A DNA stretch of 64,000 bases from Craterostigma plantagineum (lineage: Eukaryota; Streptophyta; Magnoliopsida; Lamiales; Linderniaceae), in assembly GCA_027422505.1 (NCBI GenBank), contig JAPQWV010000005.1, positions 11,041,501-11,105,500 on the forward strand, in the 5' to 3' direction. The notes beneath the pieces are model-generated. The model had not been told where the DNA came from. It did not search any database and saw only the letters and a program-made list of their open reading frames with translations. A program made the translations under genes and the position numbers. Numbering within the stretch: position 1 is the first letter of the stretch; every line of letters begins with the position of its first letter. Positions 60,230 to 64,000 of the stretch are shown here, one piece after another.

Positions 60230-62831
60230 TGTAATACCCGTGAAATTAATACGGGATTATTTTGTGATGTTCGAAATTAATGAAAGTCATTTTCGAACGA
60301 AAACCGGATTTCGGGAGCGAGCCAAATATAATATTAGAGCACAAATAGATCAAATAATATTAGAGCACAAATAAGTAAGGCCCAACTTGAAACTTGGGGT
60401 AATCAATTAATAAAGGAAAAAGCCAAGATAATAATGGAGCCCCAAAATGAATTAGTGAAGGCCCAAGTTAAATAATAAAAGGCCCAAAGAATGAGATAAG
60501 GATGATGTTCCTTAACCTTGGGGAAACCCACGTCAAAGGCCATACCCCTATTGGCTACTTAACCTAAAAAAAAAAGAAACATCATTATTGGTTAAAGAGA
60601 ACGTGAAAAGGGGGGGAGAAGGAAATGAAAAATCCTCATATGCAAACCTTCAAAAACAACGTGAATAACAAAGGAAGAAAAAGAAAGAAAAACCAACAAA
60701 AGAAAGAAGAGCCGAACTAAGGAGGTGAGAATCCCATTCATAGCTTATATAATTACTACTTTATATGGTTTAAGGGGTTAGCCGAAGTGTAGGTAACCAA
60801 AGAAATAAGGAACAGTGACAGAGATCGAACCAAAAACCAAGTTTCGACAAGCTTGAGCACATTTTCGACCTATGAATTTATTCAACTTTGCTTGGAGGAT
60901 AGGTAGGTGGTTTTTAACCCCTACAAACCCTTTTAAACCGTATTACTTTCCTTAAAATTATTAGAGTTCGATTGGAAGGCCATTCGAGTTCGATGTTTTG
61001 AGTTTTATGATTTTTATGAATTTTTGTGATATGCTATTATGTGTCTTTCGAACTCAATATATGAGTTCTATCATCGGTTTGTGTGTTTATGTTAATCTGG
61101 ACTTAATTTGGGTGAGTAATTTCTGGAAAAAATTAGGGTTTATAACGTGAGGGTTTGAAGAAATCGGACGATTGTAGGTTTCGATCGATTTGATGCTTTG
61201 CGGGCTGATTCATTTCGCGAACTAGGTGTTAGATGGTTTCGGTCAATTTTTAGTTCGCGTGCCGATTTTACCTTGCGAATTGTGAGAGAGAAAACGAGCT
61301 TCGCGGGCTGCTTTTCGCAAACTGGGGGAAGTAGAATTTTAAAATGAATAGAAAATCGGCCGATTGGGTTTTCGGGTCGCGAAGTTTTGTCGCTGGCCCA
61401 AAAAGGTTTTCGATGTGTGAGTAAAATAGGATTTCGCGGGCTGACGTAGTTCGCGAGTTGTGAGAGATGTCGCGGGCCGACATTGAGTTCCGCGAGCCGA
61501 CTCATTTTCGCGGGGTGGTTTCTGTGAGTGGCGTTGGGCTTCGCGCGGGCTTAAACCAGGTTTCGCGGGCCTGGTCAAGCAATTCGCGAACTCAGCGAAG
61601 GTGTCGCAAATCCGGACGTTGACCAATTCAAATCGGGCGATTCGCGAAGCTCAGTGAGTGATTGCGCGATGTCGGGCGTTGACCCGAATGTTTCGCGGGT
61701 TGACCAGCTTTTAAAATGTGTGATCGTGCGATGGTTTGGGCTTTGACCAGAGTTGACAGCGGATTTAATTTCAGGCCCAAATATTTTATATAAAATTATT
61801 TTAAGCCCAAATTATTTTTAGAATAAAATATTTTCGTATTAGGATTTATATTTTAGGGTCAACCCATATTTTAAAATATAAATATTATTTTTGGAATTTT
61901 AAAACATTCGGCCTAATTCGATTGTCTTACGAGTTAGGTGATTTCGATACTTGAGATATGTTACGTGGTATACGTGATTGAGTGTTGTGTGCATTGCACT
62001 ACATGTCACGAGAGGGATTGTGGTACTGTATTTATACGGTGACGCCTTACGGTGTCGGATGAGTTAGGTAGAGTGACCGCTATCGGTCGTTAGGTCTAGA
62101 CTCGATTGGGCACCTGGTGGGAGATAGGGTTTGCGACACCTGTCTACTTGGGATTGAGCCACCCGAGGTGTATACCACCGGATATATTTGGCTCAGGGAC
62201 GGCAGACAGATGTGAGAGTCCTGTCTACCCGGGTTAGTGGTATACTACTCGGGGTGAAAATCGTCGGGTTGAGATTGTGTGCGGAAGGAGCGACCCGGCA
62301 CGGCCGGTGTAGGCTACCACATGGTTTATGGCGTACTTTGCCATTGCGCGTGTGGGTGCCGAGTCTAGCCTAGGTTCGAGCGTGGTTTATGGCATACTTT
62401 GCCATGGCCCTATTATGCAATGAGATGTGACGTAGGTTCGAGCGTGCATTTTATTATATTGTGAGGATTTGGGATTGGGTTGATGTTTTTACCACCACCT
62501 ACTGGGCAATTTTGCTCAGGGTTTTATTTTTTGCAGGTAGTACCGAGCCCGACACCGATGGGTGTCAGGGTAAGCTGTAGGCTGGCTGGAGGCGGTGACT
62601 CCACGGGCTTTTGAGGGCGGAGCTCGACCTGTGGAGCGGCGTAGTATAGTGGAGTCGGGTTATATTTTGGGGCTTCGGCCCGATGTAAATTAGTGACGCT
62701 TTTTTGTAAACCCGAATTTTGTTATACAACTGTATATTATTTCGCAAAATGATTTTGATAAACCGGGTCCTCCGCGACTTCTGTTTGCGGAAATCCGCCA
62801 AATTACGTAATTAGGAAGTAGGGTCACCACA
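60230..62831 (+). repeat. outer gypsy 3' LTR
   Basis: It begins TGTAATACCCGTG right after the polypurine tract and ends at GGTCACCACA, the best TG...CA boundary. No 5' LTR exists in the window for comparison, so the right edge is an estimate. Words of the TTCGCGGGCTG and TTCGCGAA type are frequent at 61190-61720. The short frames within it are not genes. Confidence 0.8.
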
Positions 62832-64000
62832 TCTACAAGATATCTAGCCTAAGTAAATTAATGAGAATTGTTTATGCTACGAACTAATCTAACAGATCGA
62901 CCTAATGCAATAGAAAACTAAGAAAACACGACTAAATGGATATGAGAAGTTTAGATAACAAATATGTGCTCGGGGTTCGAATCTCACTAGGTATTATCGG
63001 CTAAGTCAATAGAATATTGCTCCTACGTGATTATCGACTAAATCGCAGTAATTTCCTACCCACTCACGAATTTTCCATCGCCTTAAACGTTCGTGGGAAT
63101 CTAAGAACAATAATTACTAAACGGAGAGGATCGAGTATTTTCTTTCGTCCTATACTCGAATCCTATCGTCTATGTAATCGTCATTAAGCTGTCGCCCTTA
63201 ATGATGTACCACACTTTCGCATCAACACGGAGACATATTGAGGCAAGACACAAGTTCATAGAATAATAAATAGTCAAAATACACGTGTTCACGAATATCT
63301 TACGTCCTAACTACGATACGACCTAACGTTCATCTACTCCCAAACACAAAGGGAAATTAGCTACCCATTCTAGACAAAGAAACAATGGAATTAAATAGGA
63401 ACAGAGGTTGAGGACTCATATATCTTCTCGATGGTGTGATCCGGGGTGATTTTGATGTAGAGTTCTCATTCCACGGTCAATTCAGCGTAAATTCGTCGTT
63501 TCGTCACTTGAGCATCACGGAATCACGGGTGCATTTCCTAGGGTTCTTGATCGTCTATCTTCATCTCCAACGTGATTAGGGTTGAGTTTTGAAAAGAGTT
63601 CCCCTTTTCTGAATCGAATTTGGGCCTTTTAACTCGAAATAAAATGCATCAGGGGCACGTAACGGGCCGTCACGGCCGTGAGGGGTTCAAATTATTAGTC
63701 CCTTCAAGGATTTGAATGTCTCCTGCGGCCTCATCTTTCCTCGTGTTTGCTTCGTTTTCGTTCCTTACTCGATAGCCGTCCTAGGTCCTATAGCATTCAA
63801 TAGGTGTAAATAGAGCAAATAAATGCACTAAATGACTACGAATACGATATTATAACCCAAATAAATACTACAATAAAAATATTAAAATACGTTTATCATT
63901 AACCTTTTTCAGTCACGAACGTCGATATTTCAGTGATTTTCAGCGATCTTATTGTATGCCGTCACCGTTTTTCGATATGTTTATCGCAACCCCTTTTTTG
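62832..64000. other. non-coding interval, possibly part of another repeat
   Basis: No gene is recognised. A palindromic GC-rich phrase ACGGGCCGTCACGGCCGTGA occurs near 63659-63680 in otherwise AT-rich sequence. The style resembles LTR or leader DNA of plant retroelements, but no terminus, primer site or coding motif lets me assign it. Confidence 0.4.

Larger units (their letters stand above)
15262..62831 (+). mobile_element. outer Ty3/gypsy chromovirus, 5'-truncated and interrupted by nested insertions
   Basis: The body is split into 15262-17406, 55701-56704, 59303-60194 and a 3' LTR at 60230-62831. Domains in order are gag end and CCHC knuckle, protease, reverse transcriptase, RNase H, integrase and C-terminal chromodomain-like region, the order of Ty3/gypsy chromoviruses. 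The interruption points rejoin in frame: QNGKVI at 17405 continues as IAYASRQL at 55702, and IVRLHG at 56704 continues as MSIVSDRD after 59303. The 5' LTR is missing. In-frame stops and frameshifts show it is inactive. It is the oldest layer of the nest. Confidence 0.9.

Noticed and set aside
62960..63000. GGTTCGAATCTCAC-like RNA polymerase III B box, possible tRNA or SINE
   Set aside because: No matching A box at the right distance and no cloverleaf could be drawn.

Overview
This is plant nuclear DNA, most likely from a dicot. Spliced genes, CACTA and hAT DNA transposons, an L1-type LINE, Ty3/gypsy chromoviruses and a Helitron with a CTAG/hairpin end are all present. I see no rRNA, tRNA, CRISPR array or operon. 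Only one ordinary host gene is visible, a VTT-domain (TVP38/TMEM64, SNARE-associated Golgi) membrane protein at 2.3-3.6 kb on the minus strand. Nearly everything else is transposable-element DNA.

Left part (1-15.2 kb). Positions 1-1281 are the terminal part of a CACTA element carrying broken exons of two unrelated host genes, exosome RRP41 and replication protein A 70 kDa. The VTT gene follows. Next come two hAT-type MITEs with perfect 8-bp target duplications (4567-5104 and 6197-6778) and a degenerate ~112-bp tandem repeat (7.2-7.8 kb). A nearly full-length minus-strand LINE spans 8011-13974 and has a perfect 17-bp target duplication. An AT-rich stretch with a ~237-bp tandem duplication completes this part.

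Right part (15.26-62.83 kb) is one deeply nested stack. The oldest layer is a 5'-truncated plus-strand Ty3/gypsy chromovirus (15262-17406, 55701-56704, 59303-60194, 3' LTR 60230-62831). A second chromovirus with ~3.2-kb LTRs, retaining only integrase/chromodomain, sits in its reverse transcriptase/RNase H region (17407-55700). The 3' LTR of that second element was then hit twice, by a 21-kb minus-strand Helitron (23506-44593) and by a young gag-only element of the TR-GAG type (45275-54530). A solo LTR (56705-59302) interrupts the oldest integrase. Every junction can be checked against target duplications or against the uninterrupted copy of the same LTR.

The Helitron is the most interesting object. 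All its genes run on the minus strand, in the order RPA-like DUF223 protein, Ulp1-like protease A, DUF1985+Ulp1-like protein B, Rep (HUH) protein, a retroelement remnant, DUF1985+Ulp1-like protein C, and Ulp1-like protease D. A and D keep the His/Asp/Gln/Cys set of C48 proteases. B and C have lost the catalytic Cys (Ser and Gly respectively), and B has also lost His and Asp. A and D also share upstream DNA, so gene and promoter were duplicated together. The Pif1-type helicase half of RepHel is missing; the frame stops where a Copia-like LTR begins. The element should therefore be non-autonomous, while at least one protease (D) is almost intact.
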